Source: Salinimicrobium catena (GTDB taxonomy: Bacteria > Bacteroidota > Bacteroidia > Flavobacteriales > Flavobacteriaceae). Taken from it: a stretch of 64,000 nt of DNA. How positions within the stretch are numbered: the stretch's first letter is position 1; each line of letters begins with the position of its first letter. A program made the position numbers and the translations under genes. Location: positions 1 to 64,000 of the forward strand of contig NZ_FNGG01000004.1 of the NCBI RefSeq assembly GCF_900102915.1, written 5' to 3'. This document shows, one piece after another, positions 1-7,215 of this stretch. The notes under the pieces were generated by a model that was not told the origin of the DNA, ran no database searches, and saw only the letters and a list, made by a program, of their open reading frames with translations.

Positions 1-98
1 ACAACTGAGAACTCACAACTGAGAACTCACAACTGAGAACTCACAACTGAGAACTCACAACTGAGAACTCACAACTGAGAACTCACAACTGAGAATCC
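1..98. repeat. 14-bp tandem repeat built of two heptamers
   Basis: Six perfect copies of ACAACTGAGAACTC (1-84) are followed by one degenerate copy (85-98). The 14-mer is itself two related heptamers, so the array belongs to the period-7 family seen throughout the window. The array runs off the left edge, so its true length is unknown. The stop codon of the adjacent glycosyltransferase (83-85, minus strand) lies inside the array. Perfect copies suggest recent expansion and possible variability between strains. Confidence 0.95.
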
Positions 99-1108
99 AA
101 AACCTTCCTCCACTCCTCCCGGACGATCTTCCAATCGAAACTTTCTACCTTCTCACGAGCTGCCTGTGCGATCTCAGCTGCTTTCTCCTGATCTTCCAAT
201 AGCTCTTCCAAGGCAAGCAGCATATCATCGGCGTTTTGTTGCGGCACCAGGTAGCCATCTTTCATGTGGTCAATGAGATAAGGCATACCACCCACATCTG
301 TAGAGATCACCGGAAGGCCCAGGGCCATGGCTTCGATCACACTGATGGGGGTATTGTCAACATCGGTGGAATTAATAAAGAAATCATAGTTTACTGAAAG
401 AGCAGCCCATTCCTTCTTTTTCATTTTTCCGGGAAAACTTATCGGGAGCTCCTTTTCTTTTGCATACACCATGCATTTTCTAAGGGAACCGTCCTTTTCA
501 GGACCAACCATACAGAGTTCCGCATCAGGATATTTCTTCAGGAGCTTTTCATATACCTTCACCGTGAGCATAGGATTGTACCGCTCCTGGAAACGGCGTA
601 CCCAAAGCAGTTTTGGAGCGAACTCCGTCCGCTTTTTATAGGGGTAATCCTCAAGAATTATGGAATTTGGAACGATCTTTACATTCTCTATACCTGCTTC
701 TTTAAAGGCCCTGAATAAGAATTGGGAGGGAGCAATATTCACCAGGGCTTTCCCAAAGAGTTCCCTGCTAAGGTCTTTAGAATTCCTAAGGCGGTGTGGC
801 AGATTTCCCCCGTGTAAAATAGGAATATAAGGCAGGTTCAATTTTTGACACAGCTTTCCGGTGCTATAGGCATAGTAGAAGTTCTGGGCTCCATAGGTAT
901 CGATCAAAACAAGGTCGGTGGTTTTACGGTTGCGCCAGATGAGCTTAAGCATATCGGTGAGGCGCAGGATCTTGTTGTCTTTTGCCGATGCAGTTTTTAC
1001 ATCATAGCCCTCCTGCTTCAACACCTCGCTAAAAAAAGAAATATAGGTAGCGGTGAAGGTGGGATTCGTAAGATTGTTACCTATATAGAGTATTCTTTTT
1101 TTCATCAA
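83..1108 (-). CDS. Glycosyltransferase family 4 (GT-B)
   Basis: A 341-residue protein with the GT-B layout. The N-terminal Rossmann half begins RILYIGNNLTNPTFTATYIS. The C-terminal nucleotide-sugar half has LLWVRRFQERYNP near residue 167 and NTPISVIEAMALGLPVIS near 250-270, the family's E-x7-E type donor site. It should transfer a sugar from a nucleotide donor to a lipid-linked glycan at the cytoplasmic face; donor and acceptor cannot be read from sequence. Its start overlaps the end of the upstream polymerase/ligase gene by 32 bases, so the two are probably co-translated. The last residues and stop are supplied by the 14-bp repeat array. Confidence 0.9.
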   Translation of the reverse strand: MMKKRILYIGNNLTNPTFTATYISFFSEVLKQEGYDVKTASAKDNKILRLTDMLKLIWRNRKTTDLVLIDTYGAQNFYYAYSTGKLCQKLNLPYIPILHGGNLPHRLRNSKDLSRELFGKALVNIAPSQFLFRAFKEAGIENVKIVPNSIILEDYPYKKRTEFAPKLLWVRRFQERYNPMLTVKVYEKLLKKYPDAELCMVGPEKDGSLRKCMVYAKEKELPISFPGKMKKKEWAALSVNYDFFINSTDVDNTPISVIEAMALGLPVISTDVGGMPYLIDHMKDGYLVPQQNADDMLLALEELLEDQEKAAEIAQAAREKVESFDWKIVREEWRKVLDSQL

Positions 1109-2459
1109 CTATGTATAAAAGCGCCAGTCCGTAAACAAAGGCCGGCAGGGCGATCCTCATGGCCGAATGGTTAATGGTAAGGAACCAAAAGGCAAGGAAA
1201 GCGAGAAAATAGTAATTATTTTTGAACTTGGTCCAGAAAACTATGGGAACAAATATAAGAATTAGGACGGCTACCACTCCTAAAATGCCATGTTCTGATA
1301 ATAATCGGCTGATTTCATTGTGTGTGTTGATCTCAATTCCTAAATTTTCCTCGCGGTATTCCCGACCTTTTCCTACACCTATCCCTACGATAGGATGCTC
1401 ATAAAACCCTTGTAACTCTGTTACCACCAATTCCACCCTACCTGTAGTAATATCCTTTTTTAAATTTCCGGCCGCATCCCGACCTTCATATCTATTTTCT
1501 AATAACCCAAACGTTTGAAGTGATGAAAAACTCCAAATACCTATCATTGTAAATAAAAGAACAAAAAGCTTGAACCTTATTTTCACTTGCTCCTGTATAT
1601 CCTGTTTATAATAGAAAAGCATAATAAAAGCTACCATACAGATTACAGCGGTTATTACACCTCCCCTAGAAAAGGTAATTAGAGCTCTGTATCCCATCAT
1701 ACCTAACAGTATAAAGTCTATTAAATTGATAGTCTTATTTTTCACAGTAAAAAGACGAGTCACAAGCAGAAAAGCACCCAACCCAAAAACTGTAGAGATC
1801 TGGTTTGGCCCATAACCACCGGTTGCGGCATAATTTCCCGACAAACTAATGATACCTTCGTGTAACGATGGAGTATACAAGTACAAGTAAAGCATTTGTG
1901 AAAGCAATGGCAACAACAACATCAGGATCACCTTTTGGAAATGACTTTTTTTGATTTTTTTATAGTAACAATAAAGTGCGGCGATTCCTAAAGTCACAGG
2001 ACCTGTAAGATTAAAAGCAACAAGTCTTCTAAAATCTGCTTCATAGCTTACTGTTACAGATGCCACAACAATACCAGGAATTAGAATTAATAAATAGGTC
2101 CAAAAAGGAACTGTTCGTGAAGAAGTTCCTTTGAAGAACATTCCAACTAATAAGAAAAGAATAACCCCATATTTTCCAGTTTCATAAAATAAAAGTGCTC
2201 CTGTCATCCGCCAATAAACCTCAGCCCCCGCAATATAGGCCGCGGCCATAAGGGCTTCATTGTTACGGTTCTCGTTCTGGATGGTAATGAACAGGAAGTA
2301 GCCAAATATTCCAAGGAAGTAAAAAAAGGAAATACCCTCATACAGGTAGATCGCGAAGGCGATCCCAAAATGCAGCAACAGCAGCCGCACATACTCGATC
2401 TTCCCCAGTTTTTCCAGGAGAGCTCTTTGTCGGCTAATATTTATACTTGCGGCATTCAC
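1077..2459 (-). CDS. O-antigen polymerase/ligase-like membrane protein (Wzy/WaaL family)
   Basis: A 460-residue protein with about ten hydrophobic segments. A large loop contains HPIVGIGVGKGREY followed by HNEISRLLSEHGILG (about residues 345-390), the typical O-antigen ligase domain signature. Wzy enzymes polymerise undecaprenyl-linked repeat units in the periplasm and WaaL enzymes ligate finished glycan to an acceptor; the two cannot be told apart from sequence. The start codon is GTG. It sits between two GT4 genes on the same strand. No Wzx flippase is visible in the window, so a ligase role beside the ABC exporter at 29-31 kb is also possible. Confidence 0.85.
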   Translation of the reverse strand: MNAASINISRQRALLEKLGKIEYVRLLLLHFGIAFAIYLYEGISFFYFLGIFGYFLFITIQNENRNNEALMAAAYIAGAEVYWRMTGALLFYETGKYGVILFLLVGMFFKGTSSRTVPFWTYLLILIPGIVVASVTVSYEADFRRLVAFNLTGPVTLGIAALYCYYKKIKKSHFQKVILMLLLPLLSQMLYLYLYTPSLHEGIISLSGNYAATGGYGPNQISTVFGLGAFLLVTRLFTVKNKTINLIDFILLGMMGYRALITFSRGGVITAVICMVAFIMLFYYKQDIQEQVKIRFKLFVLLFTMIGIWSFSSLQTFGLLENRYEGRDAAGNLKKDITTGRVELVVTELQGFYEHPIVGIGVGKGREYREENLGIEINTHNEISRLLSEHGILGVVAVLILIFVPIVFWTKFKNNYYFLAFLAFWFLTINHSAMRIALPAFVYGLALLYIVDEKKNTLYR

Positions 2460-2481
2460 AGGTTACAATATTAAGCAAAAC

Positions 2482-3564
2482 TTATTGTTCGCTATTCTCC
2501 AAAAGGATTTCAGAAAAAAAGCCGATCACCTCCGGGAGCACCCCCTCCCGGGAATATTGCTCCATTACTGTCTTTTTCAGTCGGGCACTGTCATGCAGGC
2601 GTTTTTCTGAATCCTGCATATAGGATCGTATGGCAGTTGCCAGGGCTTCGGGATCACCGGGGGGCACCAGGACTGCGTCTTCCCCAACCACCTTCGGGAT
2701 CTCTCCCACCCGGGTGGCTACCACAGGTAATCCTGCCCTCGCATATTCCAGCAGTGCCACCGGAAGGCCTTCCGAGGCTGATGACAGTACTCCCAGATCA
2801 GCTTGTCTCAACAGATCTGCAACATCCTCCTGCTCCCCGTAAACGAACACCTTTGGTCGTAGCTCGTTTTCTTGGATGAAGTGCTCGATGCTTTTTGAAT
2901 AGGAGTCTTCTAATACCTTTCCTACCAGGTGGAGGCTAAGATGCTTATTATCTTTGAGTAAGGTCTCAAAAGCCCGTAACAAATTCAGGTGATCCTTCTG
3001 GGGTCGAAAGTTGGCCACACAGATGATCCGAAAATCATCAGCCTCTCCCTTGAGTTCTAAACGAGAAACAATTGCCTCCTCAGGAAGGAAATTCCTGAAA
3101 TATCTTACCTGCTTCACCTGCAATTCCTGCAGAACCCAATTCCGTAGGTCTGAATTGACGGTTATCACCCCGTCAAATAAGGAAGAAAAACTTCTTAGCA
3201 GCCCGGCTTTCCTCTGTTTCAGGTCCTTCCCGTAATGATCGTGCCATACCACCTTTATCCCGGGTAGCGATAGTTTCAACATAACTGCCAGGAACCAGGA
3301 AGTACCGTGTGCCTGCACAAGACCGATCCTATTCTGTTTCACGAACTTTCTAAGCTTCCAAAGAGCTGGCAGATCTAAAGAATGCTTTCTGTTCAGATAA
3401 AGATAACCTACGTCACCCGACAATCTTTTCTTCAACAGTCCCTCTTTTCGGGTACAGCACAAAAAAGAACCATCGATCTCTTTCGCAAGGGCATTGGCGT
3501 AAGATACGGCCATTTGCTCGGCGCCACCGGATCGTAAGGTGTCGATTAGCTGTAATACTCGCAT
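2482..3564 (-). CDS. Glycosyltransferase family 4
   Basis: The likely start is the ATG at 3564 (MRVLQLIDTLRSGGAEQMA, the usual GT4 opening). A GTG 36 bases upstream would add twelve polar residues. The 360-residue product has the glycine-rich GGAEQMA loop near the N-terminus, IICVANFRPQKDH in the linker to the second Rossmann domain, and GVLSSASEGLPVALLEYARAG near the C-terminus with the donor-binding glutamates. It is a cytosolic sugar transferase for the surface glycan; linkage unknown. A heptamer repeat block lies just upstream (3611-3638), separating it from the S23 gene. Confidence 0.9.
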   Translation of the reverse strand: MRVLQLIDTLRSGGAEQMAVSYANALAKEIDGSFLCCTRKEGLLKKRLSGDVGYLYLNRKHSLDLPALWKLRKFVKQNRIGLVQAHGTSWFLAVMLKLSLPGIKVVWHDHYGKDLKQRKAGLLRSFSSLFDGVITVNSDLRNWVLQELQVKQVRYFRNFLPEEAIVSRLELKGEADDFRIICVANFRPQKDHLNLLRAFETLLKDNKHLSLHLVGKVLEDSYSKSIEHFIQENELRPKVFVYGEQEDVADLLRQADLGVLSSASEGLPVALLEYARAGLPVVATRVGEIPKVVGEDAVLVPPGDPEALATAIRSYMQDSEKRLHDSARLKKTVMEQYSREGVLPEVIGFFSEILLENSEQ

Positions 3565-3610
3565 ATTGCTTTGCGGGGAAGCTTCTTTTTTTCTACTCAC
3601 GTAGGTTTTG

Positions 3611-3638
3611 TTTACCGTTCAATGTTTAACGTTCAAAG
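3611..3638. repeat. Degenerate heptamer block (GTTCAAT class)
   Basis: Four consecutive 7-mers: TTTACCG, TTCAATG, TTTAACG, TTCAAAG. The same words occur in inverted orientation on the other side of the S23 gene (4087-4114). Confidence 0.8.
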
Positions 3639-3656
3639 GAGCTTTCTAGTTTCAGA

Positions 3657-4061
3657 CTATTGCCCTTGATCCTTTTTAAATTTTGAGCCTTTAAGGTTAG
3701 ATCTATTTAAAAAAGCAATAAATGCCGTGATCTTGGCTATTTCCCTTTCACATTTGCTCGCCAGCCTTTGAAACTCATCTTCTGAGATCAGATTTTTATC
3801 TCTAGCTCGATAAAGTTGCGACTTTAATTCGGTACAGGACCCACGTGAGAAGCTGAGAAAATTGCGGAACTCCAGGTTTCCACCTCTACCAAAGCCTTCT
3901 GCTATATTATCCATGATAGAACCGGAACTTCTGTCCATTTGATTCATAAGAGAATATCTTTTACCCAGTGGTGTAGATTCAAAAAGCTCCTCCAGATCGC
4001 TACATATCTCCCTTGCCAGGACCCAAACCTCCAGATCCTCGAATTTCTCAACCTTACTCAT
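3657..4061 (-). CDS. Four-helix-bundle protein (S23 / 23S rRNA intervening-sequence family)
   Basis: A 134-residue protein with the family hallmarks EKFEDLEVWVLAREI at the N-terminus and SSGSIMDNIAEGFGRG followed by EFRNFLSFSRGSCTEL in the middle. The family forms pentameric four-helix bundles, was first described from insertions in 23S rRNA genes, and is related to the Avd protein of diversity-generating retroelements; its cellular role is unknown. A clear paralogue lies at 47,817. Both paralogues are flanked by inverted heptamer blocks, and both interrupt same-strand polysaccharide genes, which suggests that gene and repeats arrived together. No reverse transcriptase or rRNA is nearby. Confidence 0.88.
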   Translation of the reverse strand: MSKVEKFEDLEVWVLAREICSDLEELFESTPLGKRYSLMNQMDRSSGSIMDNIAEGFGRGGNLEFRNFLSFSRGSCTELKSQLYRARDKNLISEDEFQRLASKCEREIAKITAFIAFLNRSNLKGSKFKKDQGQ

Positions 4062-4086
4062 AATTTTAATATTGGTTCAAAAGCAC

Positions 4087-4114
4087 CTTGAACATTGAAC
4101 GTTAAACGATGAAC
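4087..4114. repeat. Degenerate heptamer block (GTTCAAT class, inverted)
   Basis: Four 7-mers: CTTGAAC, ATTGAAC, GTTAAAC, GATGAAC. The reverse complement reads GTTCATC, GTTTAAC, GTTCAAT, GTTCAAG, matching the block at 3611-3638. The stop codon of the GT4 gene (4102-4104) lies within it, so the last residues of that protein (FIV) come from the repeat. Confidence 0.8.
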
Positions 4115-5427
4115 CTTTTCCCAAGAACTTCCTTTATCCCCCCCTCAAACCTTTCCAGGGTATACTGCTGACTCCATTTTTTAGCTTCATCAGACATTCT
4201 TTTCATTTCCTCCTGGTCACTTAACAAGCTCAGAATTTTCAGAACATTCTCTCCTTTATCCATTGTACATTCTCCTGTCCTGCCTTGAATCCTGAATTTT
4301 GAATTCTGAATGTCTGCCCTCTGTCCTCTGACTACTTCCTTTTCTTCCCCCGTCACTAGAGAAAAGCCTGTTCTCGATACATTCTTCAAACCTGCTGCTG
4401 CAGGCTCTGAAGAATACTCGAACTGACAGATTTTCTGAAGAAATGGGTCCGATAACAATATTCCCCTGCTCCCGTAATCAAGCATCCACGGCACGCAACT
4501 CACAGGAGTGGCAATGGGAATACATCCATAGAACATACCTTCTGCAATGGCTTTTGGCCAGCCTTCAGACCGGGAAGGGAGAATTACAAAATGTGCTTTT
4601 TGATAGGCTATTTTCAAATCCTGCAAAGGCCTGCTGCCATGAAAGATCACCTGCTCACCCAGACCGTGTTCTTTGCAGTAATTTTCCAGGCGGTCCCACT
4701 CGGGCCCGTCTCCGTAGACCTCCAGGCGGGCCCCGATCTCCTCATCTGTGCCTGCTGTATGTATGGCTTCCACCAGCTTCACGGCCTCCAGTGGCTGTTT
4801 TCCCGGTACAAGATTCCCTACAAAAAGAAAGGTCAGCGGACCTGAAAAACGTTTTTCTTCAACTTCCGGGATCTCTTTTTCAGAAAAGGATGCCGTAAAG
4901 AACGGCACCACATTTTTAGATCCCTTGTCCCATTCCCCGTAGACCAGTGCTTGCATATTCCGGGTTAAAAAAGGGTTTTTCAGGATCCACTTTTGCAACC
5001 TGTAGGTCCATGGCTGTTTAGCCGCCGGATCCCAGTTTCCCGCGTATTTAGCAGTCTTGGATTTCTTCGGAAAAAAGATCTGGCAGATGCAGGCAATAAG
5101 GCCAATGTTTCCCGGGCAGCGTAGATGCAGATGATCCGCCCGATGCATGGCGGCAAGAGTTCTGGCAAAGATCACCGGGAACTTCAGAATTGCTACCAGA
5201 GCGTTTTTAGGGCTAAGCAGATCAAAAGCGGGAATAGAGGTAAAGATTAGACGGTCATGCCGATAAGCTTCGGCATTGAATCTCAGTTCTTTTCTAAGTG
5301 GAGCAACGACCTCAACTTCCTTTACCAATTGCAACCACAAATTCATTTCCTTTATGTAGGGGGCATAGGCGAAATAGGAGCTGCCTTTCGGTACATGTTC
5401 TACATGAGTAAAAATCACGAATCTCAT
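4102..5427 (-). CDS. Glycosyltransferase family 4 with an in-frame repeat-derived insertion
   Basis: A 441-residue GT4-like enzyme, about 65 residues longer than most relatives. GT-B features are LTFLFVGNLVPGKQPLEAV and the donor site VILPSRSEGWPKAIAEGM. After ILLSDPFLQK the sequence diverges into a low-complexity stretch, then resumes a normal C-terminal helix at NVLKILSLLSDQEE. Part of the extra stretch (about 26 residues, including VVRGQRADIQNSK) is encoded by heptamer repeats at 4259-4335 that resemble the intergenic blocks. The frame is intact. The insert lies in a surface region before the C-terminal helix, so activity may be retained. It overlaps the upstream methyltransferase by 4 bases. 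Confidence 0.85.
   Translation of the reverse strand: MRFVIFTHVEHVPKGSSYFAYAPYIKEMNLWLQLVKEVEVVAPLRKELRFNAEAYRHDRLIFTSIPAFDLLSPKNALVAILKFPVIFARTLAAMHRADHLHLRCPGNIGLIACICQIFFPKKSKTAKYAGNWDPAAKQPWTYRLQKWILKNPFLTRNMQALVYGEWDKGSKNVVPFFTASFSEKEIPEVEEKRFSGPLTFLFVGNLVPGKQPLEAVKLVEAIHTAGTDEEIGARLEVYGDGPEWDRLENYCKEHGLGEQVIFHGSRPLQDLKIAYQKAHFVILPSRSEGWPKAIAEGMFYGCIPIATPVSCVPWMLDYGSRGILLSDPFLQKICQFEYSSEPAAAGLKNVSRTGFSLVTGEEKEVVRGQRADIQNSKFRIQGRTGECTMDKGENVLKILSLLSDQEEMKRMSDEAKKWSQQYTLERFEGGIKEVLGKRFIV
4259..4335. repeat. Heptamer block inside a coding region
   Basis: Eleven consecutive 7-mers fill this 77-base stretch, with the core GAATCCT, GAATTTT, GAATTCT, GAATGTC and then TGCCCTC, TGTCCTC, TGACTAC. 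The second motif is the reverse complement of the CAGAGGA class seen at 40,350, 44,864 and 54,764. It is translated within the GT4 gene at 4102-5427. Confidence 0.8.
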
Positions 5428-6236
5428 GAAAGAGATTTTTTTTGCAAGAATAAACTCAGGTGCATGCAGCGGAACATATACTCATCAGATTCTGCAGATT
5501 TTTCCCAATCTTCCCGGTGCCAGCTTTTGGCTCTATCCAGTTTTTTTTCCTCAGATACCGGCAGGACATTCAGAAGGAAAGTCCATTTGGTTTTTCCCAA
5601 AACCGCCCTCCGTTCCTTGATCTGAAATGCTTTTTCAAATTGGTAATATGTTTTTCTGGAAAACGGCCACTCCCAATCCTTGTCACTTTGGAAAGGACGG
5701 TAAACAGAACGAATGGTTTTTATAGGAAGGCTGGTCTCTAAGGGATCATGACTAACGATCATACCACCCGGTTTCAACTTTTCATTTAATCGCTGGATAA
5801 GTTCTTGCACATCTCTGAAGTGATGCAATACGCCATATGCGTAAATAAGATCAAAATCCTTTTCGGTAAATTCCTCCGAAAGAAAATCCATCACCTCGGC
5901 TCTTGCACCCTCCACATTTTTGAGACGTCTGCTTAAGTGCTCTATGCCCTTTCCGCTGAGATCAATGCCCAAATAACTTTTTGAATTTTCTGCCAGGTAC
6001 ATACTCAGGCTGTTACCCATATAACATCCCAGATCCAGTACTTTTTTATTTGAAAGATTCCCAAACCAGGTTTTATGGAGGTCATAAATATCCCTTTCAA
6101 CGCCGATCCCTTTTTTGATTCGGTTCAGTAGCCCGTTCCTGAAATAGGACCAGATACGGGTAGGCAGGTTCTTGTTCTTCCTGTTATAGAATTCCTCCTG
6201 GCGTTTATTGATGGCTATCCTTTCTTCAGGCTTCAT
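5424..6236 (-). CDS. Class I SAM-dependent methyltransferase
   Basis: A 270-residue methyltransferase starting at MKPEERIAINKR (6236). An in-frame start at 6284 would overlap the upstream gene by 59 bases and adds no conserved residues. Motif I is KVLDLGCYMGNSLSMYLA, the acidic strand-2 residue is in YLGIDLSGKG, and FDLIYAYGVLHHFRD is the strand-4 motif; together they mark a Methyltransf_11/25-type Rossmann fold. It probably methylates a sugar or glycan intermediate in the cytosol. It overlaps the downstream GT4 gene by 4 bases and the upstream GT2 gene by 11, so translational coupling is likely. Confidence 0.87.
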   Translation of the reverse strand: MKPEERIAINKRQEEFYNRKNKNLPTRIWSYFRNGLLNRIKKGIGVERDIYDLHKTWFGNLSNKKVLDLGCYMGNSLSMYLAENSKSYLGIDLSGKGIEHLSRRLKNVEGARAEVMDFLSEEFTEKDFDLIYAYGVLHHFRDVQELIQRLNEKLKPGGMIVSHDPLETSLPIKTIRSVYRPFQSDKDWEWPFSRKTYYQFEKAFQIKERRAVLGKTKWTFLLNVLPVSEEKKLDRAKSWHREDWEKSAESDEYMFRCMHLSLFLQKKSLS

Positions 6237-7215
6237 GTGAGGGTTTGTTAAAAATGAGACTCCACCAACCCGCGATCCTGCCAAGGCTTTCGGTAAAGGC
6301 TGCTTTCCTTTCCCTGGTGGTAAAGATATTTCCCATCCGCACCAAAGTTAGCAATAATGCAATGGCATTCCACTTCAGCCTGACCTTTAGTCCGGGGGAG
6401 GGATATTTGACCCGCCATACATACCAGCCGTTCCTGATCACCATTTTTCCATAATTATAGCGATTAGGCCTTCCCAACTCCTCGTGATAATGGTATAATT
6501 GAGCTGCAGTATTCAGATACAGCTGCCCGAACTCGGAAGCCCGTAAGCAAAAATCCATATCCTCATATAAGCCATAGCCTTCAAAATATGAGGAAAATTT
6601 TATTTTTTCAAAAAGTTCCTTTCGGTAAGAAGCCACGCCCCCCATAAAAAATTCCACCGGATAGGTCTTTCCTGTAGGAGGATAAAAACCTGTGGAAAAC
6701 CCATTGGAAAAAGCGGGCATAATTCCCGGGGGCTGATCGCTCAGCAAGCCGAATTTCTTTCGAAGTACATTTCTGCTTCCCAGTTTCCTTGAAAAGCCTT
6801 CGATCCCGAATTCATCATAAAATGGTTCTCGTTTTTCCCATTTCACATCACTTAGTATATACCCGGCGACGCCTATTGCATCCGAATGGATATCGTAAGT
6901 AGCAATAAGCTGCTCAAAATAGACCTTTTTAAGAACGGTATCGTCATCCAGGAAACAAATGACCTCAGAGTCTGGAGAGACTTTTGAAATCCCGAAATTT
7001 CGCTGTCGGGTCAATCCGCGATCTTTCTCCTCTACCTGGAAATATTTTAAATTTTCAAACAGGTTCTGTTCCAGCATTTTTTTGGTCAGATCATCAGGGG
7101 AACCATCTACAACCAGGATCTCACTGGGAGCCAAAGTTTGCTCCTCCACCGACCTCAACAGCTTCAGCAGCGGTTCCGGCCTTTTATAGGTGCAGATTAT
7201 CAGACTGAAATTCAT
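6226..7215 (-). CDS. Glycosyltransferase family 2
   Basis: A 329-residue GT-A enzyme. The N-terminus FSLIICTYKRPEPLLKLLRS is the donor-binding strand. VICFLDDDTVLKK near residue 90 carries the metal-binding DxD. YEDMDFCLRASEFGQL near 220-235 is the acceptor-side acidic motif, and a C-terminal amphipathic region may hold the enzyme at the membrane. It transfers a sugar to the growing lipid-linked chain; specificity unknown. Its ATG shares one base with the stop of the asparagine-synthase-like gene (TGATG), so the two are coupled. Confidence 0.92.
   Translation of the reverse strand: MNFSLIICTYKRPEPLLKLLRSVEEQTLAPSEILVVDGSPDDLTKKMLEQNLFENLKYFQVEEKDRGLTRQRNFGISKVSPDSEVICFLDDDTVLKKVYFEQLIATYDIHSDAIGVAGYILSDVKWEKREPFYDEFGIEGFSRKLGSRNVLRKKFGLLSDQPPGIMPAFSNGFSTGFYPPTGKTYPVEFFMGGVASYRKELFEKIKFSSYFEGYGLYEDMDFCLRASEFGQLYLNTAAQLYHYHEELGRPNRYNYGKMVIRNGWYVWRVKYPSPGLKVRLKWNAIALLLTLVRMGNIFTTRERKAAFTESLGRIAGWWSLIFNKPSHEA

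Noticed and set aside
1-98. Tandem array at the left edge as a CRISPR or origin iteron array
   Set aside because: Units are directly adjacent with no spacers, and no replication gene is near; it fits the heptamer family.
3657-4061. Diversity-generating retroelement suggested by the Avd-like S23 protein
   Set aside because: No reverse transcriptase, template or variable repeat is visible near either S23 gene.
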